From: Hymenochaete sp. R1
Lineage: Eukaryota; Basidiomycota; Agaricomycetes; Hymenochaetales; Hymenochaetaceae
Assembly: GCA_019400425.1 (NCBI GenBank)
Contig: JAFREE010000036.1
Location: 1 to 64,000, forward strand
Reading direction: 5' to 3'
Length of the DNA stretch: 64,000 nucleotides
Shown here in pieces: positions 34,785-46,565 of this stretch; within the stretch, counting starts at the first letter, position 1; every line of letters starts with the position of its first letter. The notes below the pieces were generated by a model. The model made no database searches. It was not told the DNA's origin and worked only from the letters and a program-made list of their open reading frames with translations. The position numbers were made by a program, and so were the translations under genes.

Positions 34785-35255
34785 CCATGATATCTTGTCA
34801 TATGTTTTCGATGCCTCAGCTATCTGGGCATCATTCTTCATTTCTGACCTTTTGCTTTGATTCTTTCGTTTGAGTGGATGGATTGCTATCGATGTATCAT
34901 TATTTCATGACGCTATGAATGCTAACGACACGATTACTGGACCCTTTTCTATATTCAGCGATCATGTTTTACAATGAGAAATGACTACTCACCACGAACC
35001 ATCATAAACCAGGAATGAAACACCGATACAGTTGCTCTTATTAAACGAGTCGACTGAGAACGTATCCACGTTCCAAGTTCATATAGACGAGTGCTGATAT
35101 GTTGCTGGTTGAACTTGTTGAGCCAAAGATTCGCGAATGATTGCTTTATGGCTTCGTTGATTCGACGTTGAAGGGATCAATGTCCCTGAAACTACCGTGT
35201 ACGAACAGCCAATTCCCCTCAAAGAAGTGGATTCTATCTGGACGCAAGAGTTGAC
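34785..35255. other. intergenic, convergent 3' regions
   Basis: About 470 bases between the gelsolin-like gene and the RRM-like gene, which converge. Nothing recognised. Confidence 0.5.
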
Positions 35256-36158
35256 TTAACCATTCGCTTCCGAGCCTGTCAGAGCCCATCGTCCCAGCCG
35301 AGCAAGTTGCTTGTATTCCGGCACAAGCTTCGAGCTTCTTTCCAAAGTCAATACATCAAACTTGGGGAACTTCGCTCTTTGTGCAGCCTTGACGCTTTCC
35401 TCGCTGTCGAACTCGACAAAAAATTGTTTTCGCTTTTCTGTCTTCGAAACGGGTTTTGAGCACCCCTTGGCAAGTGGGCACTCATGTATGGCAGGGCTAA
35501 AGACCAAAAAATGTCAGTTTGTCAATGCAGATAAGAGAGCGACAATAAAGAGACGCTCACATTCTACCGCAAGTCTCGAAAACAGATCGAACGTCCTGCG
35601 TGTACTCCGGCGCGCACGCCACAACGATGACACGCTTCAACGCTTTCCGCCCTTGACCTTCAGAATTTCTATCCTTCATCCTTCTTCGATATTTTGATGG
35701 CCTCTGGCGATCATTCTTTCGTGCATTGGCGAATCTGGTCTCCGAGGACGTCTTCAAGTATACGTCTGCGAGTGCCGGGATGCACACCAGTAAATCCACA
35801 CTCATCTCCGGTGGGAGACGGCCAGTGGAGGCGAGATTAAGTGCTGCCTGCGCGTCTTCTTCGCGGGCGAATTCAATGAAATACTGCGAAAGGCCTGGAT
35901 AGTCCCTAAGAAATACATCCTTGGGAAGAATGAACGGGAAAATGGCGAGGCTTTGTTCGAGTCGCTCATTGGGAACATGAAATAGATAGATTGGAGGTGC
36001 ATGCCATGCCATGAGTGATACAGTTTCACATCGGAAGACCTAGTTTCACTGACTCACATTTCACCGCAGTTTGCAAAAGAGCATCGAAGTTGGTCATTCG
36101 AGAGGAATTTGGCACTGTCGACGATTATTGTTCTGAGGGTAGAGGGCGAGGATGCCAT
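35256..36158 (-). CDS. RRM-like protein, two modules
   Basis: Exons on the minus strand: 36158-36058 (MASSPSTLRTIIVDSAKF, then DQLRCSFANCGEI), a middle exon reading to the donor at 35560, and 35496-35256. The last join (CGR-I-PAIHECPLAKGC) is firm and in frame. Both modules show the RRM pattern: a beta strand (TIIVDSAKF; RVIVVACAPEY), a helix ending in C-G (FANCGEI; VFETCGRI) and an aromatic strand (SQYFIEFAREEDAQAAL; KQFFVEFDSEESVKAA). A Lys/Arg-rich linker (PSKYRRRMKDRN) lies between. RNA binding is inferred. The join between the first and middle exon is unresolved: the strong GTGAGT donor at 36057 has no acceptor that keeps the conserved frame. The start codon sits inside a 40-bp tandem duplication. 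Confidence 0.55.
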
Positions 36159-36200
36159 GAACGATTATTGTTCTGAGGGTAGAGGGCGAGGATGCCATGA
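36121..36200. repeat. exact 40-bp tandem duplication over the start codon
   Basis: 36121-36160 and 36161-36200 are identical (ACGATTATTGTTCTGAGGGT then AGAGGGCGAGGATGCCATGA). On the minus strand the unit contains the ATG and first codons of the RRM-like gene, so the start context exists twice (ATG at 36158 and 36198). Because 40 is not a multiple of three, the outer ATG reads a different frame and makes an overlapping upstream open frame. Confidence 0.95.
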
Positions 36201-36811
36201 ATGATGATGGTTGGCAGCCAAGGTGAGCGATGCGACCCGCGCCGCCGATGCTTGCTCGCGGCGGTTTGTCTAATGACCTCCATCATCAACAAGTTCTGCC
36301 CTTCTCGTCGTTTGCTGGGAGCTTCTCGTTCTCAGACATGTCGCACAAAAATCAAGTTCAGTGGCTGGTTATGCAGATTCAATCCATGTCCTAAGTTTCT
36401 GCCGGGCTCTGCGACCGATGCTTTGTAGCATATATATCAAGGAAGGAAGATTCTGCCAACTTTTCAGACCTGGCTTTTGCGCACCCAGCCAGAGTCCAAG
36501 ACTTGGTACCTTCGCTTGATGACTAGCAGGCGTAACTACACGAAATGTTACAACGTTCAAATAGCCCTAAACCCGCTCGCCTCCACTTACCTCTTGTCTC
36601 CAAGCGCGGTGGAACCATCCACTCGAAGTGGGCCATCGTGAATAGGCACGGAGCGAGTGCTCGAAGTCAACAAATCAATCTACATTGCACGTCTTGTGCT
36701 TGATGGGGACCTTTCAAGTCGTCGTCATCAAGCGATCATAACTAGTCCGCCATCACGAGTGCGGAAAGGCGGTTGTCTCGCGAATGTGTTTTTCGTCTCT
36801 CTGCTTCACCT
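36201..36811. other. intergenic
   Basis: About 610 bases upstream of both the RRM-like gene and the weak gene candidate at 36812. Nothing recognised. Confidence 0.4.
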
Positions 36812-37452
36812 ATGTCCAGCCAGGTAAGTCGTGCACTTGGGATTCGTGAAGAGAAATGAAACTAATGTATACCATACCGTACTTCTTTCAGCTCGTCGTT
36901 GGAGACCGCGTTATATTGTTCCAAGGGGACAAGGTTCCGCCATCATTGGCTATTATCAGAAACTTCGCATTTGTTGATTCAATTTCGTTATCTATTTCTG
37001 ACATGCTGCATTCGGAACATTTACAACCAATCGCATATTTAGTGAGCTTCAGTTCTTTCATGCCGAGAATTTGCTCGCTGAATCAGTATTCGGCGTCTGA
37101 CTCATACAGACTAATTTTGCAGGGCCTTACAGACGAAACCTTTGCTTTCCTCTACTTCTTAGGAAGACGCTCTTTGCAAATGTTGGGTTCAGGAGCTAGA
37201 TGGATTGCTAAGGCACCGTCAGGCTCAACCTTTTTCCCTTTGAGCTTCAAAGCAGTACTCAAACCGGGCTTTTTTGGTTCATTATCTTGGAGTAGCGTCG
37301 AAAGTCTAGTCAAGGAGCGACCATATCGATCTTTGCGCTACCAAGGTACCGAATTTGACCTAAAGACACCAAGAATCCATTTGCTAGACCTCAATTTGCA
37401 GCTTCTTACCATGAATAAACCTTCACATAGAGCAAACCGCGCGGACGATTAG
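36812..37452 (+). CDS. weak candidate small gene, unknown
   Basis: Possible join: 36812-36823, 36892-37041, 37123-37452; 163 aa. The first exon would be MSSQ followed by a GTAAGT donor and a TTTCAG acceptor, then LVVGDRVILFQGDKVPPSLA. The frame also stays open through the second intron, so it could be unspliced there. It contains GARWIAKAPSGSTFFPLSFK and a basic end. No family is recognised. Support is only an open frame of about 200 codons with plausible splice sites just upstream of a secreted-protein gene. It could be chance. Confidence 0.3.
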
Positions 37453-37496
37453 TAGGCCGAGTTTCTGGGTAAGAGTATTGCATCTTTCCTTTGACC

Positions 37497-38564
37497 ATGT
37501 CCCCCATGTCCCCTCTCGTCTCACTGATCTTCAGCTCTCTCTATCTCTTGGGTGGGGTTTATGCAGAATCGCACGAAATCAAGGTCATTAACAAGTAAGC
37601 TCCCTCCTTTTGTTTAGACCTTGAGTGAGCAAGAAACTGACCAAACCTCCTCATTCAGCTGTGGATCTGGAACCGTACGCTATTCTCAATAGCAACTCAA
37701 GAAAGTGCTGACCACTGATGCCTCACCAATTATTCATAGCCTGCGTTTTATGCAAGTGGGCAACAGTTGGACGTGAGCGGTGGCTCGTACACGAGCAGCG
37801 GCCCTCTCAACTCTGGTAAGGCGTGAGTATCCCTTCTTTGGCAGTATCAACCGTTCTGTTGATCGGAGTACTGTAGATATCTTGACAGAGGTAAATACCA
37901 CGCTTCTCATTATTCTTACACCGTCATTGAATCTTCCCGCTTTTCTAGGCGGGGATGGCTGTAGTGTGGATGCCGTAGGATGCACGTTGTTCGAATTCAA
38001 CTTGGCGAACGGAGGTTCCGGTGCTAACAGCGCCGACATCTCGCTCATCGACAAGTCTGCCTATCTTCCTATTGTCCTCCTTCAATCTGCTGATAGTGTT
38101 ATTTGACAGTCACCCTTTCAATGTTGCCATCGGCTTCACATTCACGGGCGGGTGCGTAGGTCAGGGGGCTTCTTGTACGTTAGACTCATTCTTTCCGCAA
38201 CTCAACGTGATTAACTCCAAACATAAGGCGGTGACGCACAGTGCAAGACTGGTTTCTTCCAATCAGATGATACCTGCGTTCAAGTTGGTTGCAGCGAAGA
38301 CGATGTGAGTTCTGCTTCTCACGTGCACACCATACCGTGGCCACAGTCTCATTGATCACCAAAATTTAGGTCGGTTTGGAAGTAACATTCTGTGGAGTTG
38401 ACACCGCTTTCACGGATCCGAACCAGACAGGTTCTCCTTGTAATGGTGGAGCAAACTCAAGTGGTTCTGCTAGTACCGGTAGCGCTGGCGCTACAGGGTC
38501 TGGCAGCGCTGGTGCGAGCTCGGCCACTGGAGCTTCTTCTAGCAGCGCGGCTCCCTCTGCGTAG
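37497..38564 (+). CDS. small secreted thaumatin/glycopeptide-like protein, copy 1
   Basis: Model join: 37497-37594, 37659-37674, 37740-37822, 37877-37890, 37949-38054, 38110-38174, 38228-38304, 38370-38564; 217 aa, in frame over seven introns. A signal peptide (VSLIFSSLYLLGGVYA) is followed by HEIKVINNCGSGTPAFYASG, then SYTSSGPLNSG, AYLDRGGDGCSVDAVGCTLF, ADISLIDNHPFNVAIGF, CVGQGASCGDAQCKTGFFQ, DTCVQVGCSED and GLEVTFCGV. This Cys-rich layout (NNCGxGTP start, SxGP, DISL, GFxxTGG, FCG) is that of fungal secreted glycopeptides related to thaumatin-like proteins. The tail is Ser/Gly/Ala-rich and probably O-glycosylated, with no hydrophobic GPI end. Exons 2 and 4 are only 16 and 14 bases. Paralogue at 39838. 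Confidence 0.82.
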
Positions 38565-39837
38565 TCTGAGGGAGACCATTGGAACCTCAAGATTGCATAC
38601 ATTGTATATTTGGACTCCGTGATGACTGACGGCTGCTGGCAGCTTTTGTTTGCTCGCTCATTCCGCTCTAAAGACATTATGTACCACTATGAGATAGGCC
38701 GTCTTCATTGCTGTCAATGCTTACTACACCAGAATTGGGAGAATTCTTAAGAAGCTGACTGAGTACGGTGCTTCGGAGAGCAGGAATGAGGCCCCCTCGC
38801 GATGCCTCGAGGAATGAAAGTCGCAGACTCTCACCAAATGCAAAAAGCAAAGACGCCCTTGTTTCAAAGATTCATTTGCTGCTCTGATCAAGCTGCTGTC
38901 CTCAGGGTTCATACTTATTCAACATGATTAGTGCAGTGCTCTGCACTTGAGCGCCCTTGCTGTGACACGGCGGCCAAAAACTCGAGACACCCTTACTTCT
39001 TATTTATGTTATCTCGAAGAGCGCCTTTATTTGGGGTTTCGTTCCTTATATGTAGTTATAACTTGAAACGAGTAAAAACGGGGATAAAATGTCTCAAGAT
39101 AAAGCATTTCAAATTCATTCTGCTATGTGATTATGTAAACACGTAGAAGATCGACGTATATGTTGAAGTTCGAAAGTCCCAGTAGAGGAGGGATTTACTT
39201 CTTCACCACCTTGTTATTTGCAAACAATGCTTATCTGGGAATCTATCTTCATTCAGAAGAAATACCCAGAATATGTTTCGGCACCTCTGACTGTGGCTGG
39301 CTTTGCTCGCACGGATACCTGGGCGACTTTTGGAGATGAACGGGGAGAGACTTGTTTCCATGCAGCCTTCCGACTTGAGTTTTATTGTTGATCCGGACAA
39401 AGCTGACTTGCGCAGCAAAAGGCAGATAACTTGACGTTTGGGCTCAGCTAGTGCTATGACTTTGAGGTCTAATCAAAGGGGAGCACTCTGAAATTGCAAA
39501 TAAGCGCGTTACGTGACGTTACACTGATGTGGATGGTGAGTCTCGACTCGGAATTCATGTGTGTAGTCCGAGAACCCACTTCGCTGATTATGCACTTTAA
39601 CCTCGTATACCACTCTTTACATGCTTATAATTGAGGGGCTTCGATATGGCGGATGGTACGTCTTACTTTGCGTTATGCTGACACAATTCTGCCAGGATTA
39701 CGAGGTTTGCCTCTTGTTCGCAGCGAGCAGTAATATGCACTACAAAGCAGGCCTTTCCATTCTGAAGAGATATCAAGCAATACAAACACGAGGGCCCCTC
39801 AGAGCGCACTTTGGCCTACACTTGCTTCTCCAATACC
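38565..39837. other. intergenic between the two secreted-protein copies
   Basis: About 1.27 kb. Short open frames on both strands, none supported. It should hold the promoter of copy 2. Confidence 0.4.
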
Positions 39838-40864
39838 ATGTTGCCCACCACACTCTTTTCACTCATTTTCCTCCTTGCAACCAGGGTCTCTGCAGAGACC
39901 CACACCCTCAAGTTCAATAACAAGTACGTCTTATTTCTCTTTCTACCGCTCCTACGTCTTACAAGAATGGATTTTGAAGCTGCGGTGATGGTGAAGTATG
40001 GGGTGCCTATAGTGAAGTCTCTACGAATCATTGACCGGTTCACAGGTCAAACTTTATGCCTCAAGTGTACCCCTCGCAGTGCAAGGAGATTCATATACGT
40101 TCGACGGACCCGTCGCAGGAGGCGTTGCGTAAGTTCCTGTGATATTATCTCATTCTCTAAGTGACTAATAACAAACTATCCAGCTATCTTGATAGGGGTA
40201 AGTGACTGACTCAAATTCTACTGATCTATTTGCTTCTCTTTCTTATTTTTGACTGTAGGTCAGTGCACCGATGATGGGGGTAATTGCATGATACTAGAAT
40301 TCAACCTGGCCGATGCCGGTATAGCGTCAAACAGTGTTGATTTATCACAGATTTATAAGTGAGCTCGGTTATCATAGAAAACACTCGAAACATTGCTGAC
40401 CATCTCCCAGTCACACCTACCAGTATCCCATGGGGTTCAAACTGACGGGCGGTAATTGTGATAGCAAAGGCGCTGCCTGTAAGCCCCCCTTCACTGCGTC
40501 TACGACTCGAGCTGACTTTCCTTCAAGGTGCTGATGCTAGCTGTAACACGGCTTTCCACGAGCCCCCAGAAACTTGCGTGCAGGTAGACTGCGGAGGTTC
40601 AAACGTGAGAAAAAGTCTCTTTTCTACTATGCGTAACTTACGTGTCTTCTTTAGACTGGCATTGAAATAGATTTTTGCGGCGTCCAAACAGGCTTCACGG
40701 ATCCTGCGCAAGTCGGAAGTCCGTGCCCTGAAGGTTCCTCAAGCGCGGGTGGGTCTTCTACTTCCGGTGGATCGAGCACCGCGGGCGGTTCAAGTGTGTC
40801 AGGAGCGGGGTCTACTGGTGCTGGCTCTGCAACGAGTTCTGCTGCCAACCCCAATCCTACCTAA
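39838..40864 (+). CDS. small secreted thaumatin/glycopeptide-like protein, copy 2
   Basis: Model join: 39838-39923, 39980-39995, 40046-40128, 40184-40197, 40259-40358, 40411-40478, 40528-40604, 40655-40864; 217 aa, the same length and intron phases as copy 1. The signal peptide is TTLFSLIFLLATRVSA. The mature part has THTLKFNNCGDGEVKLYASS, GDSYTFDGPVAGG, AYLDRGQCTDDGGNCMILEF, SVDLSQIYNHTYQYPMGF, GAACADASCNTAFHEP, ETCVQVDCGGSN and GIEIDFCGVQTGFTDPAQVG. The C-terminal Ser/Gly tail lacks a GPI-type hydrophobic end. Exons 2 (16 bases) and 4 (14 bases) match those of copy 1 exactly in size. A tandem duplicate with strong divergence; an extracellular or cell-wall role is inferred. Confidence 0.82.
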
Positions 40865-41697
40865 TGTTAAGTCCAGTCGCGTTAAGGGTATCTGCTGGTC
40901 AGACCTTCTTGGGACGATGTGCGAGTCGTTTCTAACCGCGCGTTTGTAGCCAGCTATAATCCATTGGCCTTACCGCTTCGTTTACTGTTTATCCGATAGC
41001 TTTGCATCGCAACACCTTTTTGTCACTCTTCATTATTGGATATAGTCAAAACGTCTACCTTTTCAGGAATATACCATGCGCAAATATAAGAAATCTCAAA
41101 CATCACGTTCCTATCTCAAGTGCCTTGAACTTGCCGAAACACGTTACTTTGCCGATTCGTTTCTATCTCTGCCGCTCATATCCTTCGGTCAAACTGCTAA
41201 ACCATACGTAAAGTTCGTTCATAACAGTCGCGGGAATGGATCAATTTGCTCGTGAGGTCTGATCTAGTATATGTCACGTTGCTTGATCACATAGAACTGT
41301 GCTGGCAGTGATGGGGTTCGTACATTTCGTCTCGATATTCTACGCGGCTGTTTAAAGTAAAGTCGCGGTTCAAGCATTGTAAGAGAATTGTGTGTTGAAC
41401 AAACACATGCACAACAATATTTTCTGGGGACGCTGTAAGTGAGAATGCACAACGATCTGAGTATACGCAGAAAGTTACGCGAACCACAACGACTTGAACG
41501 AGCTGACAACTTTTATTAATATTAATATTAATATTGATTGCGCATCAGCCACGCGAAGTCACGAGACCGTTCAACGCACACAGACACAGGAGACGCAGCT
41601 GGAGACGCCCTCTCATGATCACGTAACTCACCTTTATACCTTTTCATTTGCATTCACACCTATCTTTTCCAATACTCCGTCAAGCTCGTAGTCCACA
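40865..41697. other. intergenic, promoter side of Med27
   Basis: About 830 bases with a short ATTAAT repeat near its end. No gene seen. Confidence 0.45.
41512..41535. repeat. ATTAAT microsatellite
   Basis: Three perfect ATTAAT units (41515-41532) with partial flanking units, about 165 bases before the Med27 start codon. Confidence 0.8.
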
Positions 41698-43048
41698 ATG
41701 GAGAAAATGGAGGATGTGAAGCTGGCGAGTGGAGATGGTGCTCCTACCGCCGTTGCATCATCAAGCGACACTAGCGTACAGAATGCTATTCTCATGAGCG
41801 ACGAACCTTCCGAAGATGCCCAGAAAGTTGAAGCAAGAGGCAACAAAAAACTCGATGAAAGCGGGACTGCTGCTCAAGAAAAGGCAGAGCCTTCGAAAAC
41901 TACCGTCCTGCAAACGCAAATCAACGAGTTGCTGGGGCAATCGTCCAAACTCAAGTTCCTCAGATCCATTCCCACACATATCATTCTCCTGCACCAGCAA
42001 TCTCCCTTGATATCGTTCGACTTGGACTCGTTGCTCAGTACCGATGCAACTTCAGGAGGGCCTATAAAAACCCACAACATGGGGTCGCAAGTATCGTCAG
42101 CGTTTCGTGCGGTCAACGAGGCGAGGGAGGGACTCTTGAAGGAGAACACGCAGGAAGCATTGAGGACGGCCAATAAAAGTGACGAAAAAGACAGATTCGA
42201 ACCTTCAACAAGCCGTAGAACACGGAAGAAAAGGTATGTATCCGCTTGACTCAGACGGAGAAACGCGAATCTGATATTACTTTTGCGAGGCGACTCATCA
42301 CCGCAGATTCCCCGGCACCCTTCCCACCATACCAACCTCAGGTTAAGCGTATTTTCCCCTTCCCTTCGACTCTTGCACGGGAAGTGAAAACACTTGATGA
42401 CCTTATACGTTTCATTGGAGAAGAAAACTCGAGAACGGGGGAATCAATGTCTAAAGGAACACAACCAAGAACGAAGCTCGCCATTTGGTTGCGTTCTCGT
42501 GGCACCGTCCCTAGTGTCTCAGATCCTTTGACAGTTAGGGTACTCATCCGCGACGTGGTCACTATCTTCGTGAAGCTAAGACAGACTCATTGTTCATCGG
42601 AAGGCTCCCGTCTTCAAGTTGAGAGCGGTGTCGCGTTTGGACCGCGGGAGAAGGTGATTTTATTCGGTATTGTAGCTGCGCCCACAAGCTCTGAAGCGGG
42701 TATCTTTGCAGAAAACGCCATCTTCCCATTCAGATTTTATTGTATACCAAAAGCTTTCACAACAGATGACACGGATGATAGAACGAGAGCCTAAGGTCTC
42801 CATTGTGCAGCTTATAGTAAGTTCTTGGTTGCATCTGGGCTTGACCTTTATCAACTCCATTTCGTCCTTGTCAGGGACTTATCCGGAGCTACGAGCAGTT
42901 ATTCGATGCTCCATGCTTATCCTGTTCGCGCGTCCTATCACAGGACAAGCACATTCCGCCGGTCGCCCGAGTGTGGAAAGATGGAGCTGGTCCAGGGGAG
43001 CATGGAAAATGGGTTGCGCAGCATGCATCTTGCCTTCAAGATTTATAA
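41698..43048 (+). CDS. MED27: Mediator of RNA polymerase II transcription subunit 27
   Basis: Model join: 41698-42233, 42290-42653, 42712-42816, 42875-43048; 392 aa, in frame. The N-terminal half is helical with acidic, low-complexity ends. The middle has LAIWLRSRGTVPSVSDPLTV and RVLIRDVVTIFVKLR. The C-terminal Med27 region runs FGPREKKTPSSHSDFIVYQK, LSQQMTRMIEREPKVSIVQL, then GLIRSYEQLFDAPCLSCSRV, DKHIPPVARVW and HASCLQDL. The CxxC and later H/C pattern with PPV-W is the zinc-binding-like end typical of Med27. Med27 is a tail/upper-middle Mediator subunit that links activators to RNA polymerase II in the nucleus. The first intron uses a TGCGAG acceptor, chosen because it alone keeps the frame. 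Confidence 0.8.
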
Positions 43049-44045
43049 GCACAACTTTGTCACAAAGATGTACCCAGAATCTAAGGTGATTTACTCTCCA
43101 TATTGAATCCTGCAACGCCCTCATGAGCGATACTTTCGTTTTAGTGCTGGAGGGTATCCTTATTCTCGCTTATTGATAGTTCACTTATCTGGCGCTGATT
43201 TAGCGCCGAGGTGCGAAAGTCTAGCGGATGCCTCATTTACCCGACTTGATCTTATTGAAGCTAATTCGATCTCTCGTGCTGTTTTCTATGATCGGCCGAC
43301 CATTTACCATCTGGAAGGGTTTCTTTAGTGGCCGATTTAGACGTTGAGTGTGGAGAATGGAGAGGTGACCATTGTCCTTGGTGCCGAATCGGGATTCACA
43401 TCTCGAGCCGCATCGGCACCAGCTATTCTCTCGGGTGGTATCATTATATACCCCTTTCTTTTTCCTCCTGGAAGCTTGCGGCCCCTGAGCTTGACTCCTC
43501 GACGGGCACTGCCCATCTTCCTTTCTTATGCATTTTCCATTACTTTGTTGATCTCGAAGCACTATCATAGGACGTTACGGATCTGCAATTGAATTTCTTT
43601 CCCATTGTTACCCATTACAAACACCGCACTTTTCTTCCAACTATCAATCTGTTCACGTATCCCCGGTGTCTAGTCATCGCCAGACCCCTTCGGAGACGGA
43701 GAGGGCAATCTGGCATGTGCGGGTGACCGTTAGGAAACGTTTCTCGTTGCATTCCCTATTCCCAATTTCCGCGCGGACGTGCTGAGCGAGCCGCCGTATT
43801 TCTGCGCCGGATCTCTTTCTCCCGACCTAGTCATCTCCATTTCATTACACTGGCAAATCATCTCTAATAAAGGGTTCCAACATCGAAACTTTTTGAGGAT
43901 ACTTCTTTCCACTTGACGATCCCTTCCCTCCCTCAAGCAGGGCTTCCAGACGCCGACACTATACGAACGAGCACAACAACATCGAGGCGTGCAATCGCTG
44001 CGCCCGTTGATCCAACCCCCACCTTGCCGATTTCCAGATTGCTGA
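43049..44045. other. intergenic between Med27 and Medusa-like gene
   Basis: About 1 kb. Two overlapping plus-strand frames at 43328-43592 and a minus-strand frame at 43233-43568 have no recognisable content. The pyrimidine-rich part around 43600-43940 is likely the promoter/5' UTR of the next gene. Confidence 0.4.
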
Positions 44046-46565
44046 ATGGCTTTGACGATGGCGCCCACCTTCCCAGATGCATTTTCTGGCCAGTACATCG
44101 GAGGTGGCTCTATACAAGCCACTCAAGGAGTTATACAAGCCACGCAAGGAGTGCCATCAACAAGCTCCTTGCTTTCTCACTCCGCCCATTCCTACACCCA
44201 ATCCCAAGTTTATAGTTCACCAGTACCAGCTTCGACGCACGGACAGAGTCAGTCCATGCCAATGCAATCCAGAGACCAGTACCGCTCAATTTCAAACCCA
44301 ACCAACCACCCAAATTCGTCTTCACCAGCGGCTGACCGACACACTGCCTCGAGCCCGGTATTCCAGCCATGGACTGGTCCTCCTCGTTCTGCAAGCCCAT
44401 CTTCCCCCTTTCTCCAAACTCTACCCATTTCCTCACACAGCGGCATGATTGTTGTTGTTGGCTACTCGCCCAAGGAAGGTGGAGGGGAACTTCCATTGAC
44501 AGTAGATGTCGAGCTTCACGCAAATGAGTCGGACAACGGATTTGGTCAAGGCAACAAGGTATCGCTGACGACAATGAAGCTCAGATTAGTTTTTGGACGG
44601 GCTGCCGTTCGGACAGTCGTGAGCAAGAGAACGACCCCATTTACCGAGGATGCTAGTGGAGAATACAACGACGATGACGAGAGTGTCATGAGACTTCGTC
44701 TTACCGCGAACACCCCACAACACCCCGACTGTCTCTTCGAAAGCCCGAAAGTGCCAGTGGCAATTCAGGCCATGGATACGCAAACTTCTGTCGTGGAAAC
44801 CCTTATCTTCGGCTGCTTCACGTATTGGGCAGGTTAGGATTTCGTATGATATAATGCATTTTCGGAACTCAAATTTTATCTAGCAGAGACCGTTCAGCCG
44901 TCCGCCACTATTGACCTTCCCACATCCTCCTCTCCCGTCAAACGTAAGAGGGAAGACGAAGGGGTCGAAAATACGATAGCACTTGATGGTCCGAATCGTC
45001 AACTTGGGTCGGAGGGCGATACGGACCTTGAACTAGTGCGCTCATCTACTGTCTCTCCTAGCAAAATTGTTGGGCCCGCAGTTCTCGAGTGGATTCAGAC
45101 TGATGGAACGCTTCATCCTGACGCAATTGATCAAGATTGGTAAGCCCCCATATATGCGCCTGCCAGAGAATATGACTAATCCCATCTAGGACGTACCACG
45201 AGCTTACTGAGGGTAGGCGTCTTGTGCGTTTTCATCGCGAGCTCACCGATGGGAAACTCCTCGTTTCATGTGAAGTTATTCCTCAAGTAGAATACAACAT
45301 CAACGACATCGTAATTTCCTGCATCTACCGCTCCGAGACACGGAATTGCTGGTTCACATCAGTAGATATCATATTTCTCTTAGAGCGCCTTGTCGATGAC
45401 TCTTTCTCAGTCGAGGAGAAGAATCGTATACGTCGAAACCTGGAAAGCCTTGGTCCGACGACGGTCTCGAAAGCAAAAGGCGGGTTCGAAGCATTTTTTC
45501 AACGAATAATGGACTTCCCTCCGCCGAAACCCAGGAATATCGAAAAAGACGTTAAAGTTTTCCCATGGTCACTCCTCCGCGAAGCTGTGGATAAGGTTAT
45601 TTCAAAATATGTAAGTTAGCATCCCTCACATTGAGAGACGTCTTGCTGATTGAGTCTTAAAGTGTTTGGTTCCGGCTAATCCCGTTAAAAGGCGTCAAAG
45701 ACCTTCGTCGCAATCTGATTCTGAGTACGAGGCCCCGAAAAGGGTTGGACGTCCGTCAAAAGCGGCAAAGAGCTCCTCGTCCTCGGATGTATCGCGAACT
45801 CTTGCAGCAAGTCCGGGGCCGTCTTCATTGATTCCTCAGACTGTACCGTCTCAGGAGCCTCCTTCCGACAATGGTCGGGATCTTCTTCAACTGGACCCCG
45901 CTCTGTCCCTTAGCATTCAACGAACTCCTTCTGGAGGTTACTCGAACAACCATTTTTACTCGTATCATCATTTGCCTGAGCCCATGATGACCGAGAACGA
46001 CCTCATGATTCATCGTCGTGGGTCAATCGCGTCAATGCCATCCTCATCTTCGTACCATACAACAGCCCCCGACGATTTCTTCGACAACCGGCTCGCGCCA
46101 ATGGGCATACGCACTCAGGCATTTTCGAACCCATACGCTTCGGATGTGACGCTCGGACCGTTTTCTTTCTCCAGCCAGAGTCAGAGTCAAAGCCAAGATG
46201 CGAATCAGAGTCAAGGGATCCATAGCCAGGGCCACCTTCTCATTCCGCACGGTTCGTCAGGCCATGGCACCGGATCGCGCGATAGCGTCCCAGGCTTGCA
46301 CTATGAGGGGGGATACGTAGATGATGGGTTCCCAGGTGCTTCGGGTAATTCTACGGCTATGGGTGTAGGTGCCGGTGGGGAACTGTTCTACCCCATCCCT
46401 GAGCAGTCGCAGGGCGATCTCATGGGAGGTGGCGGAAGTGGAGGGGCATATGAGACTGTTGGCGTGAGTAGGAACCATCCATCGAATGAGATGCTGTATC
46501 CACATTTCCCGAACTCGAGCCAGCATAGCTTGGGGCAAGATGATGTGATTGAGCAGCATTGCTAA
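44046..46565 (+). CDS. Medusa-like (DUF7082) developmental transcription regulator
   Basis: Model join: 44046-44832, 44884-45139, 45190-45610, 45663-46565; 788 aa, in frame. A Ser/Gln/Pro-rich N-terminus is followed by an IPT-like strand region (GMIVVVGYSPKEGGGELPLT and LRLVFGRAAVRTVV) and a charged linker with VKRKREDE. The conserved DUF7082 core has WTYHELTEGRRLVRF, IVISCIYRSETRNCWFTSVD, LERLVDDSFSVEEKNRIRRN, LGPTTVSKAKGG, FFQRIMDFPPPKPRNIEKDV and KVFPWSLLREAVDKVISKY. This block is the hallmark of Medusa-type regulators, known in Ascomycetes for control of conidium development. The C-terminus has an AT-hook-like KRVGRPSK and long Ser/Gln/Gly-rich runs. Nuclear transcriptional role is inferred from the family. 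A downstream ATG at 44058 is also possible. Confidence 0.78.
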
